From the NCBI RefSeq assembly GCF_040782645.1, contig NZ_CP160403.1:7227001-7291000 (forward strand): a stretch of DNA of 64,000 nucleotides, in the 5' to 3' direction. This document shows, piece after piece, positions 48,236-56,643 of this stretch (position 1 is its first letter; the number at the start of each line of letters is the position of its first letter). The notes below the pieces were generated by a model. The model was not told the origin of the DNA. It worked only from the letters and a program-made list of their open reading frames with translations, and made no database searches. The DNA is from Streptomyces sp. HUAS ZL42 (lineage in GTDB: Bacteria > Actinomycetota > Actinomycetes > Streptomycetales > Streptomycetaceae). The position numbers and the translations under genes were made by a program.

Positions 48236-49459
48236 GTGGACCGCTGCATCGTCCTGGTGGACGCCGGGTATCTGCTGGGGGCCGCCGCCAGTCTCCTCGC
48301 CGGGGAGCCCTCCCGGTCCCGGATCACCGTGGACCACGCCGCCCTCATCCAGGGACTGCGCGAGCAGGCCGAGTCGGACACCGAGCGCCCCCTGCTGCGC
48401 ATCTACTGGTTCGACGGCGCCCCCGACCGCGTCCCGCAGCCCGAGCACCGCCGGCTGCGCGTGATGCCCCGGGTCACCGTCCGGCTCGGCGCCCTGACCC
48501 GCAGCGACGGACGCTGGGCCCAGAAGGGCGTGGACGCCGCGATGCACGCCGAGCTGACCGAGCTGGCCCGCAACCGCGCCTGCTCCGACGTCGTCCTCGT
48601 CACGGGCGACGGCGACCTGCTGCCGGGCATGATGGCCGCGAAGGAGCACGGCGTCGCCGTGCACCTGTGGGCCGTACAGGCCGCCGACGGCGACTACAAC
48701 CAGTCCGAGGACCTGGTCGCGGAGGCCGACGAGCGGCGCGTCCTGGACCGTACGTGGATCACCAAGGCCGTACGCGCCAAGGAGCTCGGCGGGGTCTGCG
48801 CGCCGCCGCCGGCGCCCCGGCCCGAAATCGCCGCGATCCTCTCCGCGCCCCTGCCCGACTCCGCGCTCGCCCCGGCCTCCGAGCGGCCCGCCGAGGACCG
48901 CGAGCACACCTCCGCGGCCACCGCCGGGGAGAACGGCACGCAGGAGCGGGTCCCCTCGCCCAAGGGCGTGCCCACCCCCAAGGACCTGGCCGCCCTGCGC
49001 GCGCACGGCGCCCAGGCCGTCCAGCACCCCGCGACCGCGACCCTGCGCTGGTCCTCCGACAAGGGATGGGTCGACCGTCCGGGTGTCGCCGCGGAACCGG
49101 CCGAGGCCACCTCGATGCCCACGCTCGCGCAGCTGACCAGCGCGGAGCAGCGGTGGGCCGACCGGGAGGAGGACATCACCACGGTCGGCGGCGATCCGTA
49201 CGAGGTGGGGCAGGTCTTCGCGCGGCGGTGGATGGAGCGGCTGGGCGACCAGAGCCATCTGCAGAAGCTGTCGGGGATGTATCCGCGGATTCCCCATCGC
49301 ATCGACGGCGAGCTGCTCAGGTACGCGGCGCGGTTCGGGCTGCTCGCCCACAAGGACGACCAGATCGACGAGCACGACCGGTACGCGATCCGCGCGGGGT
49401 TCTGGCGGGAGATCGACGTGCGGACGGCGGCTGAGCACGCTCCGGCGCCAGAGCAGTGA
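48236..49459 (+). CDS. NYN-domain (PIN-like) protein
   Basis: A 407-aa protein. Residues 1-155 form a NYN domain of the PIN-like RNase superfamily, with acidic positions in CIVLVDAGYLL, GVDAAMHAEL and VLVTGDGDLLPGM. Residues 180-280 are a Pro/Ala-rich linker; residues 290-400 form a conserved helical domain (YEVGQVFARRWMERLGDQSHLQ) that may bind RNA. The GTG at 48236 has GAAGAGG 9 nt upstream; a GTG at 48227 is too close to it. Probably an RNase acting on unknown RNA. Confidence 0.88.
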   Translation: MDRCIVLVDAGYLLGAAASLLAGEPSRSRITVDHAALIQGLREQAESDTERPLLRIYWFDGAPDRVPQPEHRRLRVMPRVTVRLGALTRSDGRWAQKGVDAAMHAELTELARNRACSDVVLVTGDGDLLPGMMAAKEHGVAVHLWAVQAADGDYNQSEDLVAEADERRVLDRTWITKAVRAKELGGVCAPPPAPRPEIAAILSAPLPDSALAPASERPAEDREHTSAATAGENGTQERVPSPKGVPTPKDLAALRAHGAQAVQHPATATLRWSSDKGWVDRPGVAAEPAEATSMPTLAQLTSAEQRWADREEDITTVGGDPYEVGQVFARRWMERLGDQSHLQKLSGMYPRIPHRIDGELLRYAARFGLLAHKDDQIDEHDRYAIRAGFWREIDVRTAAEHAPAPEQ

Positions 49460-49517
49460 ATCGGTTGCGGCGCCCCAAAGGCGAGCAAAGCTTCCCGACC
49501 CCGTAGTCTCGTGCCTT

Positions 49518-50537
49518 GTGAGTACGCGCGCGGCACCGGCAATTCGGCACAGTGGTGAGGTCGTGTGTGCCGTGCGCGGACTGACCAAGACGTATCCCGC
49601 GGTACGGGCGCGGCGCGGCGCTCCCGGAACGCCCGAGGTGCGGGCCACCGACGACGTGGGACTGGACGTCCGGGGGGGTGAGATCTTCGGGCTGCTCGGG
49701 CCGAACGGGGCCGGGAAGTCCACTCTCGTACGCCAGCTCACCGGGCTGATGCGGCCGGACGCGGGAAGCGTCGAGATCCTCGGGCACGACATCGTGCGCC
49801 ACCCGGAGCGGGCGGCGCGGATCCTCGCCTACCTGGGGCAGGAGTCCACTGCCCTCGACGATCTGACCGTGTCGCTCGCCGCCGAGACCACCGGGCGGCT
49901 GCGCGGCCTGGAGGTGCGGCGGGCGCGGGCCGAGCGGGACGCCGTGCTCGACGAGCTGGGTCTCACGCCGATCGCGGGGCGGCCGATCAGGAAGCTGTCC
50001 GGCGGGCAGCGGCGGCTGGCCTGCTTCGCCTCCGCGCTGGTCGGGGAGCGCCCGCTGCTCGTGCTCGACGAGCCGACCACCGGGATGGACCCCGTGGCAC
50101 GGCGGGCCGTGTGGTCCGCCGTGGACCGGCGGCGGGCCGAGCGCGGGACGACCGTGCTGCTCGTCACCCACAACGTCATCGAGGCCGAGACCGTGCTCGA
50201 CCGGGTCGCCGTGCTGGACAAGGGGCGGGTCATCGCCTGCGACACCCCCTCCGGGCTGAAGGAGCGGGTCGCGGGCGAAGTGCGGGTCGAGCTGGTCTGG
50301 CGGGAGCGGGCTCCGCTGGAGGTGCCGGAGGTCGCCGCGCTGCGGGACCGAGCCGTCGCCTCCGGGCGCCGCTGGACGCTGCGGCTGGCCCCCGAGGAGG
50401 CCCGCGCGATCGTCGCCACCGTCACCGGCGGAGCCGCCTTCGCCGCGCTGGACGACTTCACCCTGGCCACGCCGAGCCTGGAGGACGTGTACCTGGCGCT
50501 GGGCGGCGCCGCACGACAGGGGCTGGTGAGGGCTTGA
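49518..50537 (+). CDS. ABC transporter ATP-binding protein
   Basis: A 339-aa ABC ATPase of the drug/lipid export (CcmA/DrrA) type. Walker A GLLGPNGAGKSTL, signature LSGGQRRLACFASAL, Walker B LLVLDEPTTGMD and the switch His in LLVTHNVIEAE are all intact, followed by a C-terminal accessory domain. The GTG at 49518 has no Shine-Dalgarno sequence; TAGTCT ends 8 nt before it, so the mRNA may be leaderless. Pairs with the permease 67 nt downstream. Confidence 0.93.
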   Translation: MSTRAAPAIRHSGEVVCAVRGLTKTYPAVRARRGAPGTPEVRATDDVGLDVRGGEIFGLLGPNGAGKSTLVRQLTGLMRPDAGSVEILGHDIVRHPERAARILAYLGQESTALDDLTVSLAAETTGRLRGLEVRRARAERDAVLDELGLTPIAGRPIRKLSGGQRRLACFASALVGERPLLVLDEPTTGMDPVARRAVWSAVDRRRAERGTTVLLVTHNVIEAETVLDRVAVLDKGRVIACDTPSGLKERVAGEVRVELVWRERAPLEVPEVAALRDRAVASGRRWTLRLAPEEARAIVATVTGGAAFAALDDFTLATPSLEDVYLALGGAARQGLVRA

Positions 50538-50604
50538 GCACGCGAGCCGCCGTTTCCGTACGGAACAGCGCGATGGCAGCCGGAGCGAAGAGGAGCCGCG
50601 CGAC

Positions 50605-51426
50605 GTGAGTGTCGTACCCGCAGAGGTTCTGCCGGGCAGCGCCCGGGCCGCGCAGGCGTCGGCCTCGGGCGCGGCCGAGCTCGGACCGCGTGCGCGGATG
50701 TGGCCGTCGCTGGTCGCCGTGTACCGGGCGCAGCTCTCCCGGGCGCGGGTCGCGCGGATCCCGCTGCTGTTCGTGGCGACTTTCCAGTCGATCGGCATCC
50801 TGATCATGATGCGCGGGGTCGTGGACGGCGGGAGCGAGGCGGAGGCCGTCGTGGCCGGGTCCTCGGTGCTCGTCGTGGCCTTCGTCGCGCTGAACCTGCT
50901 CGCCCAGTATTTCGGGCAGCTGCGGGCGAACGGCGGCCTCGACCACTACGCCACGCTGCCCGTGCCGCCGGCGGCGGTGGTGCTCGGGGCGGCGGGCGCG
51001 TACGCGTCCTTCACGGTGCCGGGGACGGTGGTCACCGCCGTCTTCGGATGCGTGCTGTTCGGGCTGCCGCTGACGCATCTGTGGGTGCTGGCGGCGGTGA
51101 TCCCGCTGGCGGGGGCCGCGCTGTCCGGGCTGGGCGCGGCGCTGGGGCTGCTGGCGCCCCGGCCGGAACTGGCCACGCTGCTCGGCCAGTTGGGCATGTC
51201 GGCGGCGCTGCTGCTCGGGGTGCTGCCGGCCGACCGGATGCCGGAGGTGGTGCGGCTCGCGCGCGATCTGCTGCCCTCGACGTACGGCGTCGAGGCCTTC
51301 GCGCGCACGTTCGGGGCGCATCCCGACTGGGCGTTCGTGGTCGGTGACCTCGCCGTGTGCGCCGGGGTCGGCGTCGCCTCGCTGGCCGTCGCCACCTGGG
51401 CCTACCGCCGGGCGGCCGTCCGGTGA
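50605..51426 (+). CDS. ABC-2-type transporter permease
   Basis: A 273-aa membrane protein with six predicted helices from residue 50 on (PLLFVATFQSIGILIMM, VAFVALNLLAQYFGQ, VVLGAAGAYASFTVPG, and others). Layout of an ABC-2 export permease, working with the ATPase just upstream. Substrate unknown. The GTG at 50605 follows GAAGAGGAG at some distance. Confidence 0.9.
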   Translation: MSVVPAEVLPGSARAAQASASGAAELGPRARMWPSLVAVYRAQLSRARVARIPLLFVATFQSIGILIMMRGVVDGGSEAEAVVAGSSVLVVAFVALNLLAQYFGQLRANGGLDHYATLPVPPAAVVLGAAGAYASFTVPGTVVTAVFGCVLFGLPLTHLWVLAAVIPLAGAALSGLGAALGLLAPRPELATLLGQLGMSAALLLGVLPADRMPEVVRLARDLLPSTYGVEAFARTFGAHPDWAFVVGDLAVCAGVGVASLAVATWAYRRAAVR

Positions 51427-51460
51427 CGCGCCGCACAGACGGGCCTGGCACGATGTCAGG

Positions 51461-52132
51461 GTGACCGCACCGCTGACTCCGCCCCCGCCGCCGCACGAAC
51501 AGCCCCCGCACCACGCGTGGCCGCCTTCGCCCGGTGGGTACACGGGTGTGGCCTCCGCGCCCCATGACGCCGTGTACGAACAGGACGGTCCCGGGATGAA
51601 GACCGAGCTGCGGGAGGCCGCCGTGGTCACGGTGGCCGTGGCGGTCCTCGGTGTTCTGCTCGGGGTGCTCTGGAAGTGGCTGGCACCGCATGTGCCGCTG
51701 GTCGGGGACGTGGTGAACGGGAACTGGGTCGTCTACCTCTCGGACAGCGAGGGCGAACAGGCGGTGGGCGTCGACGGAACGTTCACTCTGCTGGCGCTGG
51801 GCTTCGGGGTCCTGAGCGCGTTCGCCGTGTTCCTGTGGCGCAGGCGTGGGGGAGTGCCGCTGGTCGCCGCGCTGGCCGTGGGCGGGGTGCTGGGCTCGTT
51901 GCTGGCGTGGCGGGTCGGGGTGTGGCTCGGGCCCACGCAGGATGTGCTGGCGCACGCGAAGCAGGTGGGCAAGGGCGTTACGTTTTCTGCCCCGTTGAAG
52001 CTGGGGGCGAAGGGGGCGTTGCTGGCGTGGTCCATCGCCGCGTTGGTGGTGCATCTGGGGCTCACGGCGTTGTTCGGGCCTCGGGATCCTGAGCAGTACC
52101 CTTCCGGGCCGTACGGGGCGCCGCCGACTTAG
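51461..52132 (+). CDS. DUF2567 membrane protein
   Basis: A 223-aa protein: Pro/His-rich cytoplasmic N-terminus (PPPPPHEQPPHHAWPP), then four membrane helices and a short extracytoplasmic loop VVYLSDSEGEQAVGVDGTF between helices 1 and 2. Matches the actinobacterial DUF2567 layout. The GTG at 51461 is preferred. Third gene in the ABC group, function unknown. Codon use is less G/C-rich near the end (GTT ACG TTT TCT). Confidence 0.85.
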   Translation: MTAPLTPPPPPHEQPPHHAWPPSPGGYTGVASAPHDAVYEQDGPGMKTELREAAVVTVAVAVLGVLLGVLWKWLAPHVPLVGDVVNGNWVVYLSDSEGEQAVGVDGTFTLLALGFGVLSAFAVFLWRRRGGVPLVAALAVGGVLGSLLAWRVGVWLGPTQDVLAHAKQVGKGVTFSAPLKLGAKGALLAWSIAALVVHLGLTALFGPRDPEQYPSGPYGAPPT

Positions 52133-52163
52133 GAGCCGACGGTTCGTTGTGGTTGCGGCGGGG

Positions 52164-52272
52164 ACTTTCGCCCCCGCCGCCCCTACCCCTCCCGTACCCG
52201 GGGGCTGGGCCCCCGGACCCCGCTTCGGCCTTGACGGCCTCGTCCTCAAATGCCGGACGGGCTGAATTCGAA
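52164..52272. repeat. Dispersed Streptomyces intergenic repeat with hairpins
   Basis: The stretch begins TTTCGCCCCCGCCGCCCCTA, has an 8-bp hairpin CCGGGGGC/GCCCCCGG (52198-52216), a GGCC-TTGAC-GGCC element and ends CGTCC-TCAAATGCC-GGACG. I recognise this as a very common extragenic repeat of Streptomyces chromosomes. It sits between two convergent genes and probably ends both transcripts. Confidence 0.75.
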
Positions 52273-52276
52273 TCCT

Positions 52277-52351
52277 CTACGCCGGACGGTGGCCGTGGTT
52301 CGAGCGGCCCTTCTTGATACGCCACTTGCGTTTGCGGGTTTTCTTCGACAT
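52277..52351 (-). CDS. Large-subunit ribosomal protein bL37, 24 aa
   Basis: A 24-codon gene for a peptide that starts SKKTRKRKWRIKKGR and ends SNHGHRPA. This is the pattern of actinobacterial bL37, the small 50S protein found in mycobacterial ribosome structures (basic N-terminus and NHGKRP-type end). The ATG at 52351 has GAGGG 3 nt upstream. It lies 41 nt downstream of the ybaK gene, same strand, and just before the dispersed repeat. Assignment rests on the terminal motif and size. Confidence 0.82.
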   Translation of the reverse strand: MSKKTRKRKWRIKKGRSNHGHRPA

Positions 52352-52392
52352 GTCCCTCGTACTTAACCGAGGAAGGGACCGTCGTCGAGAGG

Positions 52393-52896
52393 TCACGCAC
52401 GGCCGATCGGGGCCAGGACCGCGTTCGTGAGTTTCGTGAGGTCCTCGGGGGCCAGTTCGACCTCCAGGCCGCGGCGGCCCGCCGAGACGCAGATCGTGGT
52501 GTGGGCGGAGGCCGACGCGTCGAGGACCGTGGGGAGCTTCCTGCGCTGGCCCAGGGGAGAGATGCCGCCGCGGACGTAGCCCGTCGTGCGTTCCGCCAGG
52601 GCCGGGTCGGCCATCGCCGCCCGCTTGCCGCCGACGGCCGCCGCGAGCGCCTTCAGGTCCAGTGAGCCGGCCACCGGGACCACGGCCACCGTCAGCGCCC
52701 CGTCGACGTCCGCCACCAGGGTCTTGAAGACCCGGTCGGGAGAGACGCCCATCGCCTCGGCCGCCTCCTCGCCGTAGGAGGGGTGGCCGGGGTCGTGGTC
52801 GTAGGCGTGGACCGTGTAGTCCACGCCCGCGGCCGTCAGGGCCACCGTCGCGGGCGTGCCGCCCGGCTGCTGCTGTTTCCTGGACTTCTTCGCCAT
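52393..52896 (-). CDS. ybaK: Cys-tRNA(Pro)/Cys-tRNA(Cys) deacylase YbaK
   Basis: A 167-aa YbaK/EbsC-type trans-editing enzyme that removes Cys mischarged on tRNA-Pro. Family features: HDPGHPSYGEEAAEAMGVSPDRVFKTLV, the catalytic-type Lys in VFKTL, and GGISPLGQRRKLPTVLD. Basic N-terminus AKKSRKQQQPGG. The same strand carries bL37 directly downstream, so the two may be co-transcribed. Confidence 0.94.
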   Translation of the reverse strand: MAKKSRKQQQPGGTPATVALTAAGVDYTVHAYDHDPGHPSYGEEAAEAMGVSPDRVFKTLVADVDGALTVAVVPVAGSLDLKALAAAVGGKRAAMADPALAERTTGYVRGGISPLGQRRKLPTVLDASASAHTTICVSAGRRGLEVELAPEDLTKLTNAVLAPIGRA

Positions 52897-52923
52897 CCCG
52901 GCCCGCTCCCCAGAGGTGCTGCG

Positions 52924-53664
52924 TCAGTTGAGACTTGTCGGGCTCCGCGTCAGGTCCGACGCGGGCAACGACGGCAGATTACGGATGATCGCCGTCTCCG
53001 AGCGAAGCAGTTTCAGTTCGTCGCGCAGACGGGAGGCCGTGTCAGGGGCCTGCAGCAGACGCTGCTTCGTCGGAGTGTCCAGCATCATCGCGGCCGCCAC
53101 CAGGTACGACACCACGGGCGGCTCGTCCGGCAGGTCCGCGCCGGTCGCCAGCGACCGCTCCCGCGCTCCCGCGAGACGCTTCTGGTACTGGCGGAAGGCC
53201 CGCAGTACGCCCTCGGCCAGCGGTCCCGCCTCTTCGCCCTGCTCCTCCGGGAGCTCCTCCAGCTCCGCGGTCAGGAACGCGCCCGACGCGTCCACCGACA
53301 GCAGCCGGACCCGGGTGGTGCCGGTCGCCAGCACCTCGAAGGTGCCGTCGGCCCGTTCCCGGATCGTCGCCGCGTCCGCCACGCAGCCCACGCCGTGGAA
53401 CGCCCTGATCGGGTCCGGGCCGAAGCCGGCCGCGGGACCGCGTTGGGGCAGCGCCGTCTGGTCGGGCATGCCCGGCTCGGCCGGCGCCACCTCGTGGCCG
53501 TCGCGGATCGCCACGACGGCGAATCGGCGAGGCTCCTCTTCGGGAGTCTTCAGCAACTCGCGCATCATGGCGCGATAGCGCTCCTCGAAGACGTTGAGCG
53601 GGAGCACTAGCCCCGGGAACAACACCGAGTTCAGTGGGAAGAGCGGGAGACGGGCGATGGTCAC
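52924..53664 (-). CDS. LON substrate-binding-domain protein
   Basis: A 246-aa protein consisting of the N-terminal (substrate-binding) domain of Lon protease without ATPase or protease parts. Starts TIARLPLFPLNSVLFPGLVLPLNVFEERYR, the signature of these proteins. The GTG at 53664 has no Shine-Dalgarno sequence; TAGGCT ends 8 nt before it, so a leaderless mRNA is likely. Role unknown; perhaps an adaptor in protein quality control. Confidence 0.92.
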   Translation of the reverse strand: MTIARLPLFPLNSVLFPGLVLPLNVFEERYRAMMRELLKTPEEEPRRFAVVAIRDGHEVAPAEPGMPDQTALPQRGPAAGFGPDPIRAFHGVGCVADAATIRERADGTFEVLATGTTRVRLLSVDASGAFLTAELEELPEEQGEEAGPLAEGVLRAFRQYQKRLAGARERSLATGADLPDEPPVVSYLVAAAMMLDTPTKQRLLQAPDTASRLRDELKLLRSETAIIRNLPSLPASDLTRSPTSLN

Positions 53665-53675
53665 GGCGCAAAAGC

Positions 53676-54698
53676 CTAATGGTCGCCGGAGCGGGCACGT
53701 CCCGCGTACCCACTCCGTGGCTGTGCGGAGCCGGCCTGCAGGCGGGCTTCGTCGCGCATCTCCAGGAACCGGCCGAGCGCATCGTCCGAGAAACGACCCC
53801 AGGGGAAGGAGGTGGCGTACGGTCCGATCAGGCGCAGCTGCTCGAGGGCGTCGTCCCAGCGCCCCAGTTGTGTCAGGACGTACGTCAGCTTGTTCCGGAT
53901 CTCGGCCGGCCAGAGGTCGGCCGCCGGGAACCGGGCGGAGAGCGCCATCGCCCGGTCGGCCGCCGCGTCCAGCCGCTCGCGCGGCACGGCGGGGCCGCAG
54001 TCGTCGGTCAGGTAGCCGAGGGCCGCCCGGGTCGGCAGCGCCTGTACGAGCGAGTCGAGCGGGGCGTCCTGCGCGGCCAGTTCGGCGAAGTCGAGGCACT
54101 CGCGGTGCGAGCCGTGCCAGGAGGAGGCCAGGTATCTCAGGGCCGCCACATGGCAGCCGTAGTGGTGCGGGGCGCGGCGGACCGCCGCCTCCCACAGCTC
54201 CCCGAAATACGTGTGCCCGGCCCGGGTGCCGCGCGCGTGGTCCAGTGCCACCCGCCACGGCACCGGGTCGCGGTTGTCGCGGCGTGCGGCGGCCGTGATC
54301 TGGGTGCTCACGTCGCGCAGCAGTTCCGCCCGTGCGGGCGACGGCCAGGCGCGGTCCACCGCGAGCTGGGCCCTGACGAGCAGCGCGTCCGGATCGTGCG
54401 GGGCGGCGGCGGCCCAGGTCTGGAACCACTCGGGCCGCGAACGCGCGAAAGCCGCGAGCCGTCGCACGTACCGGTCGCGGTTCTCCCATTCGGCCCGCTC
54501 ACGGGTGGTGGCGAGCAGCCGGGCGGCCTGCTCGTAGGAGCCCCGTCCGGCCGCGACGAGGGCGGGGCCGAGGCGGTCGTCGGGCGCGTCGAGGATCACC
54601 TCGTCGTCGGTGGGGAGCGCGACGGCGGGGTGGACGACGGTCCTTGTCATCCGGGAGGCACGGATGAACGGCGGCAGCAGAGCCATGGTGTCAACCAT
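53676..54698 (-). CDS. TPR-like helical-repeat protein, unknown function
   Basis: A 340-aa, mostly helical soluble protein with Trp/Arg/Ala-rich repeats (RYVRRLAAFARSRPEWFQTWAAA, LWEAAVRRAPHHYGCHVAAL, YVLTQLGRWDDALEQL) that look like degenerate tetratricopeptide units. I do not recognise a specific family. Start uncertain: ATG at 54698, 54686 or 54650, or a TTG at 54776; none has a ribosome site. Two copies of a palindrome-containing repeat lie upstream at 54789-54821. Stop is 11 nt from the LON-domain gene start. Confidence 0.72.
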   Translation of the reverse strand: MVDTMALLPPFIRASRMTRTVVHPAVALPTDDEVILDAPDDRLGPALVAAGRGSYEQAARLLATTRERAEWENRDRYVRRLAAFARSRPEWFQTWAAAAPHDPDALLVRAQLAVDRAWPSPARAELLRDVSTQITAAARRDNRDPVPWRVALDHARGTRAGHTYFGELWEAAVRRAPHHYGCHVAALRYLASSWHGSHRECLDFAELAAQDAPLDSLVQALPTRAALGYLTDDCGPAVPRERLDAAADRAMALSARFPAADLWPAEIRNKLTYVLTQLGRWDDALEQLRLIGPYATSFPWGRFSDDALGRFLEMRDEARLQAGSAQPRSGYAGRARSGDH

Positions 54699-54788
54699 TG
54701 AAAAGCCGCAGGTCGGGGACGCGCCAGAGCCTCTGCCCAACCCGCGGAAAGTTGTACGGGGATCGGTCAAGGACAAGTAAAAGGTAAC

Positions 54789-54821
54789 TGTTCAACAACT
54801 GTGTGATTGTTCAACAACTGT
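54789..54821. promoter_or_regulatory. Tandem palindromic operator-like repeats
   Basis: TGTTCAACAACTGT occurs at 54789 and again at 54808, 19 nt apart. Each copy contains an inverted repeat centred on GTTCAAC, and the second extends it to a perfect TTGTT-C-AACAA. About two helical turns apart, on the same face of DNA, 91 nt upstream of the helical-repeat gene. Confidence 0.5.
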
Positions 54822-54892
54822 TCGAAAACCGGCGAGCGCACCGTCCGGAGCCACCGCCCGCAGCCACCGCCCGGAAAGGACCTGGTTCTGTC

Positions 54893-56470
54893 CTAGTTCC
54901 GCCGCAGCAGCCGCGTCGCCCCCGCCGCCACCGTCGTCGCCAGGATCCAGCCCAGCACGATCATCGCGGCGGCCAGCCACTGCCAGCCGCCGCGCAGTTG
55001 CCACTGGCCGACCTGGCCCAGATCTATGACGGGCAGCAGCAGGTCGAGGGCGAACAGGGCCGGGTTCCAGGGCGGATGCCCGGAATCGTTCACCGGGGGG
55101 TGGGCGGCGTGCGTGAAGGTCAGAGAGCCGGCCGCCCACAGCACCGCCATCCACACGGCGGCCCGGCCCGGGCGGTACCCGTAGGCGACCGTCCAGTCCT
55201 GCACGTACCCCCAGAACTTCGCGGCCGGCGGCAGGGTCTCGCGGCGGCGGCGCTGCTTGGCGAGCAGCACCTCGCGGGCGTCCTCGTCCTCGCCGCCGGC
55301 CCGCAGCACGGCGGCCAGCCGTTCGTACGGCTCCGGGTTGTACTCGGCGGTCGCCGCGGCCACCCAGTCCAGCCGCTCGGTGAGCGGGAACGGTCCCTGC
55401 GGTACGAGGTTCTCGTACGAGAAACCGCCCATGTGCAGGTTGCCCGGACCCGGCCAGGCGCTCGCCCGGTCGACGAGATTGACGACCCGCGCCCCGGACA
55501 GCACGACCTTCCCGCGCTGCGGCCGCTCCCCGAGAAAGCGCAGCTCGGGTGTCTGTACGCGCCGCAGGGACAGCTCCTGGTCCTCGGTGAAGGAGAACCG
55601 GGCACGCTCGAGGTCGACCGCGTCCCCGAACCGCCCGTCGTCCAGCCGTATCCCGCCCTGGCACTCGAACCGCTGGATCCGCGTCCCGCGAGCCGGGGTC
55701 GTCCCGCTCAGCGACTGGCCGCCGACGCCCGCCGGGGTCAGGTACAGCGTGCGCTCCACGGTCAGCTGCGGGGCGTTCAGCGCGAGCCGCGTGTACGGGT
55801 TGACCAGCCGCGCCCCGCGCAGACTCAGCGAGACGCCGATGTTGGCGCTGCGCAGGCTCAGCTCGCCGTGCGACTCGAGAAGCTCCGCCTGCAGGTCCTG
55901 CCCCACGGTCATGCCGTCCGCGGCGATCGAGCGGCCGCTGCGGTCCCGGTACACGATCGCCTGGTTGAGCAGCAGATCCGTACCGATGTGCGCGTCGGTC
56001 AGCCGTACGCCGTTGTGGAAGCGGCAGCGGGGGAGATGGAGGTCGCCCTCGGTGTGGACGCGGGCGGCCTCCAGCCGGGGCACCGAGCAGTCCACCAGCC
56101 GCACGGTGGTGAAGCGGGCCTCCGGCAGCAGGACCTCCCGCTCGAAGCGGCAGCGCTTCAGCTCGACGTACGGCACCACCGTGCCGCCCGCCAGCTCCAG
56201 CGTGCCGCTGATCTGCACGCCGGCGAGCTTCAGCGACGACACGCGGCCGGCGAGCGCGGGCGGGCCGTCGAGGAGCAGCCAGGCGACGATGCGGGCCCGT
56301 ACGGTCCGCCCCTCGCCCCACGGATGCCCGCCGTGCGGATCGTCGACGACCGTGTCCCCGCTGCTCAGGTCGTACACGCTGCCGTTGCGGAAGGCCTGCC
56401 ACATGCCGACCTCGGCGGCCGTCAGGTCGTCCGGCAGGTCCTCGGTGCGGATGCCGGCACCATCGCTCAC
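54893..56470 (-). CDS. Beta-helix-like (pentapeptide-type) membrane protein
   Basis: A 525-aa protein. Residues 55-340 hold regularly spaced short strands of the type L-x-L-x-x-(A/C)-x-(F/V)-x-G, such as [19 protein letters not shown] and [19 protein letters not shown], suggesting a right-handed beta-helix. Residues 350-420 are a charged helical region, and the C-terminal 110 residues have three or four membrane helices ending LLRRN. The GTG at 56470 follows GGAAGAG. Function unknown; divergent from hisD. Confidence 0.82.
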   Translation of the reverse strand: MSDGAGIRTEDLPDDLTAAEVGMWQAFRNGSVYDLSSGDTVVDDPHGGHPWGEGRTVRARIVAWLLLDGPPALAGRVSSLKLAGVQISGTLELAGGTVVPYVELKRCRFEREVLLPEARFTTVRLVDCSVPRLEAARVHTEGDLHLPRCRFHNGVRLTDAHIGTDLLLNQAIVYRDRSGRSIAADGMTVGQDLQAELLESHGELSLRSANIGVSLSLRGARLVNPYTRLALNAPQLTVERTLYLTPAGVGGQSLSGTTPARGTRIQRFECQGGIRLDDGRFGDAVDLERARFSFTEDQELSLRRVQTPELRFLGERPQRGKVVLSGARVVNLVDRASAWPGPGNLHMGGFSYENLVPQGPFPLTERLDWVAAATAEYNPEPYERLAAVLRAGGEDEDAREVLLAKQRRRRETLPPAAKFWGYVQDWTVAYGYRPGRAAVWMAVLWAAGSLTFTHAAHPPVNDSGHPPWNPALFALDLLLPVIDLGQVGQWQLRGGWQWLAAAMIVLGWILATTVAAGATRLLRRN

Positions 56471-56585
56471 GGCTCTTCCATCCCCTCCCGGCTGCTCTCA
56501 GGATTGAGCACAACCGTTCATGCCCGCTCAGTGACGTCCCGAACGCTAGACGCGAAGGCGATCTTCCGGGTTCCGCCGTGGATCT

Positions 56586-56602
56586 GTATCAGCCATTGAT
56601 AC
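56586..56602. promoter_or_regulatory. Palindrome in the hisD divergent region
   Basis: GTATCA-GCCAT-TGATAC, perfect 6-bp arms with a 5-nt spacer, 42 nt upstream of the hisD GTG. Candidate operator for the his operon or for the divergent membrane-protein gene; no regulator is known to me. Confidence 0.4.
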
Positions 56603-56643
56603 GTGCGGACGACGGCCGACCCCGGTCTGAGAGAATTGGGCCT

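Noticed and set aside
50572..50607. An 11-codon frame with an ATG and a nearby purine stretch between the two ABC genes
   Set aside because: Too short, ends inside the permease start, and shows no further evidence of being expressed.
56471..56643. His-type attenuator with a leader peptide
   Set aside because: I found no short open frame rich in His codons and no terminator/antiterminator pair upstream of hisD.
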